Assembly: GCF_018860155.1 (NCBI RefSeq)
Contig: NZ_JAHKNI010000010.1
Span: 124,001-188,000, forward strand
DNA from: Nocardia albiluteola
Lineage (GTDB): Bacteria; Actinomycetota; Actinomycetes; Mycobacteriales; Mycobacteriaceae
Length of the DNA stretch: 64,000 bases
Reading direction: 5' to 3'
Each line of letters begins with the position of its first letter. Position 1 is the first letter of the stretch. Made by a program: the position numbers and the translations under genes. The notes beneath the pieces are model-generated. The model did no database searches and was not told the DNA's origin. It was given only the letters and a program-made list of their open reading frames with translations. This document shows positions 15,969 to 24,260 of this stretch, piece after piece.

Positions 15969-16622
15969 GGTCTCGATGCTGCTGCGGCCGAAGGGGGTAT
16001 CGATCTTCTTGCGCAGGTAGCCGACGTAGACCTCGACCACGTTCTCCGGGCCGTCGTAATGCACATCCCAGACGTTGCGCAGGATCTCGGACTTGGTCAG
16101 GACATTTCCCTTGTGCCGCAACAGGAATTCCAGCAGGCCGAACTCCCGGGGGGTGAGCGTCAGGGCCACGTCGCCGCGGTGCACGGCGCGCCGCGGGGGA
16201 TCCAGCACCAGATCCCCCGCCCGCAGGCGCGTGGGCTGCTGCGGGGCGCGCCGGCGCAGCAGCGCGCGCAGGCGGGCGATCAGCACCACGAAGGAGAACG
16301 GTTTGGTCAGGTAGTCGTCCGCGCCCATGTCCAGGGCGTCGACCTGGTCGTAGTCGCCGTCCTTGGCGGTGAGCATCAGCACCGGGGTCTGCACGTCGCG
16401 TTCGCGCAGCCTGCGCAGCACCTCGTAGCCGGACAGGCCCGGCAGCATGATGTCCAGCACGATCACATCGAAGTCGTGCTCGAGCGCCCACCACAGGCCG
16501 TCGGTGCCGGTCCCGGCGAGCTGCACCAGGAATCCCTCCAGCTCGAGACCCCGCCGTAGGGTCTGCGCCAACCGCGGCTCGTCCTCGACCACCAGCACCC
16601 GCACCGCACCAGCATGCAACAT
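15882..16622 (-). CDS. OmpR/PhoB-type response regulator
   Basis: This 246-residue protein has an N-terminal receiver domain (acidic pocket at E13-D14, phospho-accepting D57 in VIVLDIMLPG, conserved K107 in LTKPFS) and a C-terminal winged-helix domain (LTPREFGLLEFLLRHKGN, then VEVYVGYLRKKID and LRGVGYRL). It probably takes phosphate from the kinase encoded on the other strand, whose 3' end overlaps this gene by 87 bp. An ATG at 16622 or a GTG six codons later could be the start. The small gene at 16664-16870 lies 41 bp upstream and may be co-transcribed. Confidence 0.9.
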   Translation of the reverse strand: MLHAGAVRVLVVEDEPRLAQTLRRGLELEGFLVQLAGTGTDGLWWALEHDFDVIVLDIMLPGLSGYEVLRRLRERDVQTPVLMLTAKDGDYDQVDALDMGADDYLTKPFSFVVLIARLRALLRRRAPQQPTRLRAGDLVLDPPRRAVHRGDVALTLTPREFGLLEFLLRHKGNVLTKSEILRNVWDVHYDGPENVVEVYVGYLRKKIDTPFGRSSIETLRGVGYRLLDPDGTGDGQSHDETGPAPA

Positions 16623-16663
16623 CGCGCCGGCGAGCGGCGCGGCGCCACCCCGATCGCGTCGGG

Positions 16664-16870
16664 TCAGGCGCGGCCGCGGCCCGTGGCCTGGTCGTACCAC
16701 CGGTCGGGAATCGACCAGTCCCAGAACTCCGCCACCGGCTCCTGCTCGGGCTGCCGACGCTCGCGCATATATTCGCCGTAGACCTCGGCCGCGCCGAGGG
16801 ATCCGCCCAGGGCGATGAGCCCGCACATGATGTGGTGCCACACATCGGCTCTCGACATGCGCCGTCGCAT
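16664..16870 (-). CDS. Small hypothetical protein (68 aa) upstream of response regulator
   Basis: This 68-residue protein starts MRRRMSRADVWHHIMCG, has a moderately hydrophobic stretch (IMCGLIALGGSLGAAEV) and ends in a charged, aromatic tail (EFWDWSIPDRWYDQATG). GGAGG lies five bases before the ATG, which decides this start over upstream codons. It could be a small membrane-associated accessory of the two-component pair, but I recognise no family and the function is unknown. Confidence 0.55.
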   Translation of the reverse strand: MRRRMSRADVWHHIMCGLIALGGSLGAAEVYGEYMRERRQPEQEPVAEFWDWSIPDRWYDQATGRGRA

Positions 16871-17096
16871 CGAAACCTCCTGACCGGCCGGTCGCCCACT
16901 TGCGCGCGCCACCGTCGTCCCCGAATCGTTCACCCGGTCCGGCCGGTACGCGCCGCGTCGATCTTGACCCGTGCGTGCGGCCGGAGGGGGCGCTTTCGCG
17001 GAATTACCCGTTCAGCGAGGGTTCACACCTGCGTGTGCGTCGATCTCGGACGGCGAGCGGGCGGGCTCGCAACTGCCCGCCCACTCGCCGCCGCGG

Positions 17097-17189
17097 CTAC
17101 AGGGCCAGCAGGCTGCTCCCGAGGCTCAGGACACTGCTGCCGGCGCTGAGAACCGTGCTGAGGATGCTCGGGAGATTTGCGGTGTTCAT
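17097..17189 (-). CDS. Possible 30-residue hydrophobic small protein
   Basis: This short frame encodes MNTANLPSILSTVLSAGSS followed by a few Leu/Ser/Gly residues, with GGAAA about eight bases before the ATG. It resembles the very short Ser/Leu-rich peptides seen in actinobacteria. The evidence is only its composition and ribosome-binding site, in an otherwise gene-free stretch. Confidence 0.35.
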   Translation of the reverse strand: MNTANLPSILSTVLSAGSSVLSLGSSLLAL

Positions 17190-17407
17190 GTGAGTTTTCC
17201 AATCGATGCATCGAAGTGTGTGACGGGCACCGGACGGTATCGAATCCATCGGCGAGCGCACAGTATCGACTTTTCCAGGTCATGCACCGTTCACGAATCC
17301 CCAACGGTGGGATGCGATCCGGACCGTTCGGGTGTATGCCGAGGCGTGCGATTACCGCGGCGGCGTGGCCCGTTCCGGGTCACGCCGCCGCGAGGTCCCG
17401 CCGTGAA
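17190..17407. other. Non-coding region beyond the epoxide hydrolase gene
   Basis: Together with 16871-17096, this forms about 540 bp that contain only the small frame at 17097-17189. I see no further gene here; it holds the terminator-like stem at 17356-17392. Confidence 0.5.
17356..17392 (-). terminator. Strong stem-loop after epoxide hydrolase gene
   Basis: CGCGGCGGCGTG and CACGCCGCCGCG form a perfect 12-bp stem around a 13-base loop that itself contains CCCG and CGGG. It starts 16 bp beyond the stop codon at 17408. There is no T tract, as is common for actinobacterial terminators. Confidence 0.6.
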
Positions 17408-18532
17408 TTATTTCAGCGGCCCGAAGAATTCCCGCAGGTCCCCGGCCAGCACCTCGGGCGCCTCCATGGCCGGAAAGTGCAGGCCGCGTTCGAATTCGCT
17501 CCAATGGGCATCCGGTGCCGCCGGAACGACGCGGCGTGCCGTCTCATCCGCGCCGAAGACCGCGAAACCCTGCGGCACCGGCCCAGGCGCCCCCCACTCC
17601 GAAGAGTGCGCCTGATCGTAGAGGGTGTGCGCGGCACTGGCTCCCGCGCCGGTGAACCAGTACAGGCTCACCGTGGCCAGCAGCTGGTCGCGGTCGATGG
17701 GCAGATCGGTCCACGCCTCGAACTTCTCCGCGATCCAGACCAGTTGCAGCAGTGGCGAATCCACCAGGCCGTAGCCGATGGTCTGCGGACGGCTGTTCTG
17801 GATGGCGAGGTACCCCGAACCGGCGGTGGTGAACTCGTTCATCCGGGTCAGGATCAGCTTGTCCACCGGATCCTCCGGGTCGAGCCGATCGACCATGCCC
17901 GGCAGGAAGGTCGCGACATTCGCCGCGGTCAGCGGGTCGGTGACGGTGTGGATGCCCATCACATGGTCGGGGTCGAAACTCGCGACCATGCCGGACACGC
18001 CCGCCCCGACATCGCCGCCGTGCACGCCGTAGCGCTTGTATCCCAGGCGGCGCATCAGCTCCATCCAGGCCCGCGCGGTGCGGCCCATCGCCCACCCGGT
18101 GGACGCGAGCGGGGTGGAGAATCCGTAGCCCGGCAGCGACGGGGCCACCACATGGAAGGCCTGGCCCTGCGCCGGGTTCACCAGCGGCTCGATCAGATGC
18201 AGGAACTCCGCGACCGAACTCGGGTATCCGTGCGTGATCAGCAGCGGCTTCGCATCCTGATGCGTCGAGCGCACGTGCAGGAAATGGAGCTGCTGGCCGT
18301 CGATCTCGGTGAGGAACTGCGGAAACTCGTTGAGCTCGGCCTCACGGGCGCGCCAATCGAACTCCGAACGCCAGTACTGCGCCAGGTCTTTCAGATCATC
18401 GATCGGCATTCCCCGCTCCGCGCCGATGCCCGGCAGGGGCGCGGGCCAGCGCGCACCGTCGAGGCGGTCGTGCAGGGAGTTCAACTCGGACTGCGGGATG
18501 TCGATGCGGAAGGGGCGGATCTGGTCGTTCAT
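17408..18532 (-). CDS. Epoxide hydrolase (alpha/beta-hydrolase with EHN domain)
   Basis: This 374-residue protein is a microsomal-type epoxide hydrolase, which opens epoxides to vicinal diols by way of an enzyme ester. An N-terminal EHN domain (residues about 1-105, starting MNDQIRPFRIDIPQSEL) precedes the alpha/beta-hydrolase fold. The oxyanion motif HGYP is at 101-104 and the nucleophile is D174 in HGGDVGAG. The C-terminal part has LYWFTGA and GLHFPAMEAPE, where the ring-opening tyrosine and catalytic histidine are expected. AAGGA precedes the ATG. It is divergent from a WYL regulator across a gap with a perfect 10-bp inverted repeat, so that regulator probably controls it. Confidence 0.9.
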   Translation of the reverse strand: MNDQIRPFRIDIPQSELNSLHDRLDGARWPAPLPGIGAERGMPIDDLKDLAQYWRSEFDWRAREAELNEFPQFLTEIDGQQLHFLHVRSTHQDAKPLLITHGYPSSVAEFLHLIEPLVNPAQGQAFHVVAPSLPGYGFSTPLASTGWAMGRTARAWMELMRRLGYKRYGVHGGDVGAGVSGMVASFDPDHVMGIHTVTDPLTAANVATFLPGMVDRLDPEDPVDKLILTRMNEFTTAGSGYLAIQNSRPQTIGYGLVDSPLLQLVWIAEKFEAWTDLPIDRDQLLATVSLYWFTGAGASAAHTLYDQAHSSEWGAPGPVPQGFAVFGADETARRVVPAAPDAHWSEFERGLHFPAMEAPEVLAGDLREFFGPLK

Positions 18533-18601
18533 GGGGTGGTCCTTTGCCCTGGATCGGTATCGGCCAGCTGATTTTTCGCTGATTCCAGCAAGTTAGAGGC
18601 A

Positions 18602-18626
18602 ATTGCGGAAAGGTTCTTTCCGCAAT
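18602..18626. promoter_or_regulatory. Perfect inverted repeat in epoxide hydrolase/WYL gap
   Basis: ATTGCGGAAA-GGTTC-TTTCCGCAAT is a perfect 10-bp inverted repeat lying 18 bp before the regulator start and about 70 bp before the hydrolase start. It is the best operator candidate for the WYL regulator acting on both genes. Confidence 0.65.
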
Positions 18627-18644
18627 CGGAGATAATCTCGAGAA

Positions 18645-19631
18645 ATGCTGGAAACCTCCGCTCGACTCCTGCGCCTGCTGTCCCTGCTGCAGGCACGGCC
18701 CTACTGGACCGGCCGCGAGCTGGCGGACCGGCTCGAGGTCACTACCCGCACCATCCGCAACGACATCGACCGGCTGCGCGAGCTCGGGTATCCGGTCGAC
18801 GCCCGTCCCGGCGTCGACGGCGGCTACCGGCTCGGCGTGGGCAGCGCGCTGCCGCCGCTACTGCTGGACGATGCGGAGGCGGTCGCGGTGGCGGTCGGAT
18901 TGCGCACCGCCGCAACGACATCGATCGCGGGCATCGAGGAGGCCTCGGTCCGGGCGCTGACCAAACTGGAACAGATTTTGCCCTCGCGACTTCGCCACCG
19001 CGTCAACGGATTCCGCTCGCACGTGCTGGCGATGCCCGTGCGCGGCCCGCTCGCGGACCCGAACACGCTCACGGCCATCGCCGCGGCCTGCCGCGACCGC
19101 GAGACACTGCGCTTCGACTACCAGGCCCACTCCGGATCCGAGAGCCGGCGCATCGTCGAGCCGTATCGCCTCGTCAACGATCGGCAACGCTGGTATCTGT
19201 TCGCCTGGGACACCGACCGCGGCGACTGGCGTACCTTCCGGGTCGACCGGATCCAGCCACGCACGCCCACCGGTCCGCGGTTCACACCTCGGAAGTTACC
19301 GCCAGACCGGGAGATCACCACGCGGCTGCGCCAGGCCATCGGCCAGGCCACCTGGCGCTATCGAGCCCGGATCATCGTGCACGCACCCGCCGAGTACGTC
19401 CGCGGCCGCCTGCCGATCCCCATGGAGGTGCAGGACCTCGGCCCGGACCGCTGTGCGTTCGAACCCGGTTCGGACCACGCCCAGATGCTCGCCCTCTATC
19501 TCGGCCTGCTCGACGCCGATTTCGAGGTCGAGGATTCACCCGAGCTCGTGGCGGCGCTTCGCACCCTCATCGCGCGCTATCAACTGGCGGTCGATCGGCA
19601 AACTGCTGCTCACGGCACCGAAAATGTGTGA
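18645..19631 (+). CDS. HTH and WYL-domain transcriptional regulator
   Basis: This 328-residue regulator has an N-terminal winged helix of the HTH_11 type (WTGRELADRLEVTTRTIRND), a middle WYL domain (RIVEPYRLVNDRQRWYLFAW and FRVDRIQ) and a C-terminal WCX-like region. WYL proteins sense small ligands and often control a neighbouring enzyme gene. The divergent epoxide hydrolase gene is the natural target, with a perfect inverted repeat between them. The downstream multicopper oxidase gene begins 55 bp after the stop but has its own operator-like site. Confidence 0.88.
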   Translation: MLETSARLLRLLSLLQARPYWTGRELADRLEVTTRTIRNDIDRLRELGYPVDARPGVDGGYRLGVGSALPPLLLDDAEAVAVAVGLRTAATTSIAGIEEASVRALTKLEQILPSRLRHRVNGFRSHVLAMPVRGPLADPNTLTAIAAACRDRETLRFDYQAHSGSESRRIVEPYRLVNDRQRWYLFAWDTDRGDWRTFRVDRIQPRTPTGPRFTPRKLPPDREITTRLRQAIGQATWRYRARIIVHAPAEYVRGRLPIPMEVQDLGPDRCAFEPGSDHAQMLALYLGLLDADFEVEDSPELVAALRTLIARYQLAVDRQTAAHGTENV

Positions 19632-19646
19632 TACCCCACGGGGGTA
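19632..19646 (+). promoter_or_regulatory. CsoR-like copper-responsive operator upstream of multicopper oxidase
   Basis: TACCCC-ACG-GGGGTA starts at the base after the WYL gene stop codon and ends 40 bp before the oxidase ATG. TACCC/GGGTA inverted repeats are typical of CsoR operators in actinobacteria, so copper-dependent derepression of the oxidase is likely. No csoR gene lies in the window. Confidence 0.55.
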
Positions 19647-19686
19647 ATTACGTGAATCCGGGCGGATCGCGACTAGGCTGGCCACC

Positions 19687-21216
19687 ATGGTGGATCATTT
19701 CCCGCTGTCCCGCCGCGGATTCCTCGGCCTCGGCGCCGGTGCGGCGCTCACCCTCGCCGCGTGCTCGACCGGATCGTCCGGGCGTAGTCCCGTGCTACCC
19801 GATTCGCCCGCGGTCGCCGCGGCCGAGCGGGCCCGCCGAGCGCCCGGCGCGGCCGTGCGTGAGGTCGCGTTGCGGGCCGAGCCCGCGACCGTCGACCTCG
19901 GCGGCGTCCAGGCCGCCACCTGGGTTTTCGACGGGCAACTGCCCGGACGGGAGATTCGCGTGCGCCGCGGCGAGGTGCTGCGCGCCCGGGTCACCAACGC
20001 CCTGCCCGCGCCCACGACCGCACACTGGCACGGCATCGCGCTGCGCAACGATATGGACGGCGTCCCCGACCTCACCGGGCCCGCGATCGCTCCCGGCGGC
20101 CGCTTCGACTACGAATTCACCGTGCCGGACGCGGGCACCTACTGGTTCCACTCCCACGTCGGCGTCCAGCTCGATCGCGGGCTCTACGCGCCGCTGATCG
20201 TCGAGGATCCCGCGGACGGCTCGGACTACGACCTGGAAGCCGTTGTGGTACTCGATGATTGGCTCGACGGCATCAACGGCCGCGATCCCGACCGGGAGCT
20301 GAGCGCGCTGCGAGCCAAAGGCATGGCAGGAATGGACATGTCCGGCGGATCGATGGGCGGCATGAGGATGGGCACCGGCGCGATGTCGATGCCCGCGGAT
20401 CCGAACGCCCCGCTCGGCTCCGACGCCGGGGACGTCAAGGACTACCCGTACTACCTGATCAACGGCCGGATCGGCGCCGATCCACAGACCATCGCCGCGC
20501 GTGCGGGCCAGCGCATCCGGCTGCGAATCATCAACGCGGGCGCCGATACCGCCTTCCGCGTCGCGGTCGGCGGCCATCGGATGCGCGTCACCCACACCGA
20601 CGGCTTCCCGGTCGTGCCCGTCGACACCGACAGCGTGCTGATCGGCATGGGCGAACGTTACGACGCGATAGTGGAACTCGGCGACGGCGTCTTCCCCCTC
20701 GTCGCCGCCGCGGAGGGCAAGTCCGGGCAGGGCTTCGCGCTCATCCGCACCGGCGGCGGCACACCGCCCCCGGCCGATGTGCGACCGCACGAGCTCGCCG
20801 TCGCCCCGCTGACCGCGGACCGGCTCACCGCCGCGGATTCGGTCCGGCTCCCCGAGCGCAAGCCCGCCGAAACCCTCGACCTGACACTGGGTTCGGACAA
20901 GACGAAGTACATCTGGACGATCAACGGCAAGACCTACGACCACCACGTCCCGGTGGATGTGACCGCGGGACAACGCATCCGGCTGCGCTTCGTGAACTCC
21001 TCGATGATGTTCCATCCGATGCACCTGCACGGCCACACCTTTGCGCTGGCGCTACCGGGCGGCACCGGACCGCGCAAGGACACCGCCGTCGTCGGGCCCA
21101 TGCGGACCGTTGTCGCGGACCTCGACACCGTCAATCCCGGGCAGTGGATGCTGCACTGCCACAACGCATATCACGGCGAGGCCGGCATGATGACGGTGCT
21201 GTCGTACGTGAGCTGA
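19687..21216 (+). CDS. Multicopper oxidase, exported lipoprotein (copper detoxification type)
   Basis: This 509-residue laccase-like oxidase couples oxidation of substrates, probably cuprous ion, to reduction of oxygen. The N-terminus has a twin-arginine signal (SRRGFLGLG) and a lipobox ending at Cys26 (LTLAAC), so the enzyme is exported folded and anchored outside. Copper ligands appear as HWHG (113-116), HSH (155-157), HPMHLHGH and HCHNAYHGEAGMM near the C-terminus. A methionine-rich segment (MAGMDMSGGSMGGMRMG), as in CueO-like copper oxidases, lies near residue 220. A CsoR-like operator precedes the gene. The stop codon abuts that of the convergent flavin monooxygenase gene. Confidence 0.92.
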   Translation: MVDHFPLSRRGFLGLGAGAALTLAACSTGSSGRSPVLPDSPAVAAAERARRAPGAAVREVALRAEPATVDLGGVQAATWVFDGQLPGREIRVRRGEVLRARVTNALPAPTTAHWHGIALRNDMDGVPDLTGPAIAPGGRFDYEFTVPDAGTYWFHSHVGVQLDRGLYAPLIVEDPADGSDYDLEAVVVLDDWLDGINGRDPDRELSALRAKGMAGMDMSGGSMGGMRMGTGAMSMPADPNAPLGSDAGDVKDYPYYLINGRIGADPQTIAARAGQRIRLRIINAGADTAFRVAVGGHRMRVTHTDGFPVVPVDTDSVLIGMGERYDAIVELGDGVFPLVAAAEGKSGQGFALIRTGGGTPPPADVRPHELAVAPLTADRLTAADSVRLPERKPAETLDLTLGSDKTKYIWTINGKTYDHHVPVDVTAGQRIRLRFVNSSMMFHPMHLHGHTFALALPGGTGPRKDTAVVGPMRTVVADLDTVNPGQWMLHCHNAYHGEAGMMTVLSYVS

Positions 21217-22218
21217 CTACCGCGCGGCCGCGGCGGCCACGGCCGCGCCGGTGAGCTCCACCGATCGGATGCGCTCGGAGATCTCGACGGCGTGGTGGGC
21301 CAGGATCAGCTCGTCCGCGCCGATCGCGCCGGCGAAATCGGTCAGGTACTCACGCACGTCCTCGCCGAGACCGACGGCCGTGTACTTGGTCATGGAGGCC
21401 AGGTGCGCCCCCTGGGGCGAGACCAGGAACGCGTCGATCTCCTCGTCGCTGAACTCGACGTCGGCGGCGCCGCGCCGGATGAAGGCCCGGGCCCGGTTGC
21501 GGTAGGCGACCGCCCGCTGCTGCGCGGCCCCCTCGTAGGTGTCGGCCGCGAAGACGTTGACCGCGGCCATCACATACGGCTCGTCCAGCTGCTCCGAGGG
21601 CCGGAAGCTCTCGCGGTACGCCTCGATCGCCCGATGCAACAGCTCCGGCGCGAAATGGGAGGCGAACGCATACGGCAGGCCGAGCTGGGCGGCCAGCTGG
21701 GCGCCGAACAGCGAGGACCCCAGGATGTACAGCGGCACAACGCCTTCCGCCCGCGGAACCGCCCGCACGCCCGGGATCCGTGAGTTCCCCGACAGATATC
21801 CCTGCAGCTCGAGCACATCCTGCGGGAACGAGTCCGCGGAGGCGTGGTCACGTCGCAGCGCCAGCATGGTCTTCTGGTCGCTGCCCGGCGCCCGGCCCAG
21901 GCCCAGGTCGATCCGGTCGGGGAACAGCGTCTCGAGGGTGCCGAACTGCTCGGCGATCACCAGCGGTGAATGGTTGGGCAGCATGATCCCGCCCGAACCG
22001 AGCCGGATGCTGTCGGTGTGCGCGGCGACATACCCGATGAGCACACTGGTCGCGCTGGAGGCGATCGTGCCCATGTTGTGGTGCTCGGCGTACCAGACCC
22101 GCCGATACCCGCTGCGCTCGGCCGCCCGGGCCAGATCGACACTGTTGGCGAGGCTGTCACGCGCCGTCTGACCCGGTGCGATCGAGGCGAGATCGAGGAT
22201 GGACAGGGCCAGGGGCAT
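21217..22218 (-). CDS. LLM class flavin-dependent oxidoreductase
   Basis: This 333-residue protein is a bacterial luciferase-like (group 1) flavin-dependent oxidoreductase with a TIM-barrel fold. The N-terminus (LSILDLASIAPGQTARDSL) and the segments RVWYAEHHNMG, GSGGIMLPNHSPLVIAEQFG and DLGLGRAPG are typical of this subfamily. Such proteins use FMN or F420 to oxidise varied substrates, which cannot be predicted here. The stop codon directly abuts that of the multicopper oxidase gene. Confidence 0.9.
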   Translation of the reverse strand: MPLALSILDLASIAPGQTARDSLANSVDLARAAERSGYRRVWYAEHHNMGTIASSATSVLIGYVAAHTDSIRLGSGGIMLPNHSPLVIAEQFGTLETLFPDRIDLGLGRAPGSDQKTMLALRRDHASADSFPQDVLELQGYLSGNSRIPGVRAVPRAEGVVPLYILGSSLFGAQLAAQLGLPYAFASHFAPELLHRAIEAYRESFRPSEQLDEPYVMAAVNVFAADTYEGAAQQRAVAYRNRARAFIRRGAADVEFSDEEIDAFLVSPQGAHLASMTKYTAVGLGEDVREYLTDFAGAIGADELILAHHAVEISERIRSVELTGAAVAAAAAR

Positions 22219-22329
22219 GCGAGGCTACCTTTCGGGATCGGGTCTGCTCCTGAGTGGAACGTCCCGGCACGGCCCGCGCATTCCGTCCGTGACGGTGCCG
22301 CCCGCCACGGCTCGGCGCGGCCGGGTCCG

Positions 22330-23208
22330 CTACCGGCCCAGCGCGGCCAGCACGCTGCGCGCCTGCTGGTCGGCGCCGAGCTGATTGGGATGGAACGGCA
22401 CCGCCGGGCCGAGCGGACTAACCGAGAACGGGATCAGCCCCTCGACCCAGCGGACGCCCGGCAGCCGGCAGGCATCGTGGCCGACGCTGTCGCGGTAGGT
22501 GTTCACGAACTGCACGCCCGTGTCGGCCGCGACCCCGGCCAGCATCGCATCCAGCTCGATCAGCTTGCGGCCGAGCCAGGCGGCATCGACGGGCGAGATC
22601 GGAATGATCGGGAAGCAACCGCCGGTGACGTCGATGCCCTCGAGATAGTCCACCAACAGGATCCGCGCGTGCGGCGATCGCGCCCGGATGCCCGCGATCG
22701 TCGCGCGCACCCTGGGCGCTGCCGCGGCGATCCGGGCCGACATCCGGTCGACCCCGCCGGGCACCCACTGGGCCTGGCACGGTGAGACCGCCGGATTCGG
22801 TGTCAGGCAGTCCTGTACGGCGGCGGCCAATCCCGCATCGTTGCCGCCGATCTCGAGCGTCACCAGATCGGTTGCGGGAGTCAGCCGATCGAACTGCGGA
22901 GGGTTTGCTCCACCGAGCGGGGCGTCCTGAGTGCCGGTCATGTCGCGGGTTTCCGCGCCGCCACAGGTGGCGTCCCGGAAGGTCGCCACCCGCAGCGCGG
23001 CCGCCACCTGTTTGGCATAGTCGTGGGCGCTCTGCACGCAGCCGCGCGGGACGTACTCGCCGCTCACCTGGCTCAACGTCGCATCGGCGGCCCACGAATC
23101 GCCCAGGGCGACATATTCATCGACCGGCGACGCGGCCGCCGCCGGACCTCCGGACCATCCGGCCACCATCGCCACACACACGATCACCAGCATCGACGCT
23201 CTACGCAC
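22330..23208 (-). CDS. Secreted SGNH/GDSL-type lipase or esterase
   Basis: This 292-residue protein has a signal peptide (VRRASMLVIVCVAMVAG, cleaved near PAAAA) and an SGNH hydrolase domain. Block I is ALGDSWA with the catalytic serine at about 38, block III is LEIGGNDAG, and block V is FHPNQLGAD with the catalytic histidine. Six cysteines suggest disulfides after export, as in the Streptomyces secreted lipase group. GGAGG lies four bases before the GTG at 23208, which decides this start over an in-frame ATG further up. The substrate may be a lipid ester. Confidence 0.88.
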   Translation of the reverse strand: MRRASMLVIVCVAMVAGWSGGPAAAASPVDEYVALGDSWAADATLSQVSGEYVPRGCVQSAHDYAKQVAAALRVATFRDATCGGAETRDMTGTQDAPLGGANPPQFDRLTPATDLVTLEIGGNDAGLAAAVQDCLTPNPAVSPCQAQWVPGGVDRMSARIAAAAPRVRATIAGIRARSPHARILLVDYLEGIDVTGGCFPIIPISPVDAAWLGRKLIELDAMLAGVAADTGVQFVNTYRDSVGHDACRLPGVRWVEGLIPFSVSPLGPAVPFHPNQLGADQQARSVLAALGR

Positions 23209-23336
23209 TGCCCCTCCTGCACCCGCCGGGGCGAGCACGGCTGCTCACCCGGCAGCGAGGAACTTAACACCTGTCACTGTGCCGGTACAGCCCACCGTTC
23301 CAGGGTCTTCGCGCCGACTGCCACTGCGGCACTCGG

Positions 23337-23645
23337 TTATTCGCGCACCCATTCCCAGTCGTTGGGGTGGCCGTCGACCGCCGGGTCGTACAGCACGACG
23401 AACCGGAACTGCCGCGGCGCCGACAGCGGGAAGGGACCCACGCTGAGCTCCTCGGAGGTGTAGCGATCACTGCTCATCGTGCGCACCCAGGTCGGCGGGC
23501 CGCCACGCTGGGCGAGCCATTTCTGGTAGACCGCGCGAGAGGGTTTGGCGGCCATGATCACCGACATCAGCGGCAGCGCATCGAGTTGTTCGGTAGTCGA
23601 GACGAACCGCAGATCTCCGTCCGTATCGATCGTTCGCTCACCCAT
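23337..23645 (-). CDS. Hypothetical protein (102 aa)
   Basis: This gene encodes a 102-residue soluble protein (MGERTIDTDGDLRFVSTTEQ at the start, DPAVDGHPNDWEWVRE at the end) without a signal peptide or membrane helix. I recognise no family. GAGAGG lies upstream of the ATG. It sits alone between the lipase and DUF5313 genes on the same strand, so it may be transcribed with either. Confidence 0.55.
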   Translation of the reverse strand: MGERTIDTDGDLRFVSTTEQLDALPLMSVIMAAKPSRAVYQKWLAQRGGPPTWVRTMSSDRYTSEELSVGPFPLSAPRQFRFVVLYDPAVDGHPNDWEWVRE

Positions 23646-23699
23646 AACTGCGATCCTCTCACCTGAGTGCCCGCGAGGAGGGCGGACCCAGTGCGGTTC

Positions 23700-24077
23700 T
23701 CAGCCACGGCCGTGACTGCGCTCGTAGGCCTCTCGCTCGGATGCGGCGCGATCGCGGCGGGTCGCATCGACCAGCGCCGGGTCCAGGCCCTGCCGGGCCA
23801 GGCGATAGCGGCGGTAGACGTAGGTCAGCGCGATCGAGAAGAACGCCAGCGGCAGGAAGATCAGCGCCGCCATCGCCGCACCCATCCACAACGGACCCGG
23901 CACCAGCAGGAACAGGCTCAGCACCACCAGCAGCGGCACCAGGATCCGCAACAGGTAGCGCCGGGCGGCACCGCGCCCGGTCAGGTCCTCGAGCACCCAC
24001 TGGTTCATCGACGACGGCAGCGTCGCGCCGTAGATATAGCGCAGCCGCTGCATCGGGCTCGGTGTCTCCGCGCTCAT
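23700..24077 (-). CDS. DUF5313 family membrane protein
   Basis: This 125-residue protein fits DUF5313, a small actinobacterial membrane family of unknown function. It starts MSAETPSPMQRLRYIYGATL, includes SMNQWVLEDLTG and two hydrophobic helices (ILVPLLVVLSLFLLVPGPLW and AALIFLPLAFFSIALTYVY), and ends in a charged tail. AAGGAG lies upstream of the ATG. An imperfect 18-bp palindrome 20 bp before the start suggests control by the divergent MarR-type regulator. Confidence 0.8.
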   Translation of the reverse strand: MSAETPSPMQRLRYIYGATLPSSMNQWVLEDLTGRGAARRYLLRILVPLLVVLSLFLLVPGPLWMGAAMAALIFLPLAFFSIALTYVYRRYRLARQGLDPALVDATRRDRAASEREAYERSHGRG

Positions 24078-24097
24078 CGTCTCTCCTTCGAGCACCG

Positions 24098-24115
24098 TAG
24101 TTCGTGCACTAACTA
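24098..24115. promoter_or_regulatory. MarR-type palindrome upstream of DUF5313 gene
   Basis: TAGTTcGTGCACtAACTA pairs at eight of nine positions in each half. It lies between the DUF5313 gene and the divergent MarR/OhrR-type gene. Size and symmetry suit a MarR dimer site, but binding by this regulator is an inference. Confidence 0.45.
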
Positions 24116-24260
24116 TTAACACAAGAATGCCAGCTTTCGGGCATCGGATACAGTGGATACGTCGGTGGCGAACTGTGAGCTTGGTTGCACGACACTGACC
24201 GCGCTCCTACGATTAGCGCGCGAACTGTTCGCACACTGCGTGACTCCGGAGAGGCGGCCC

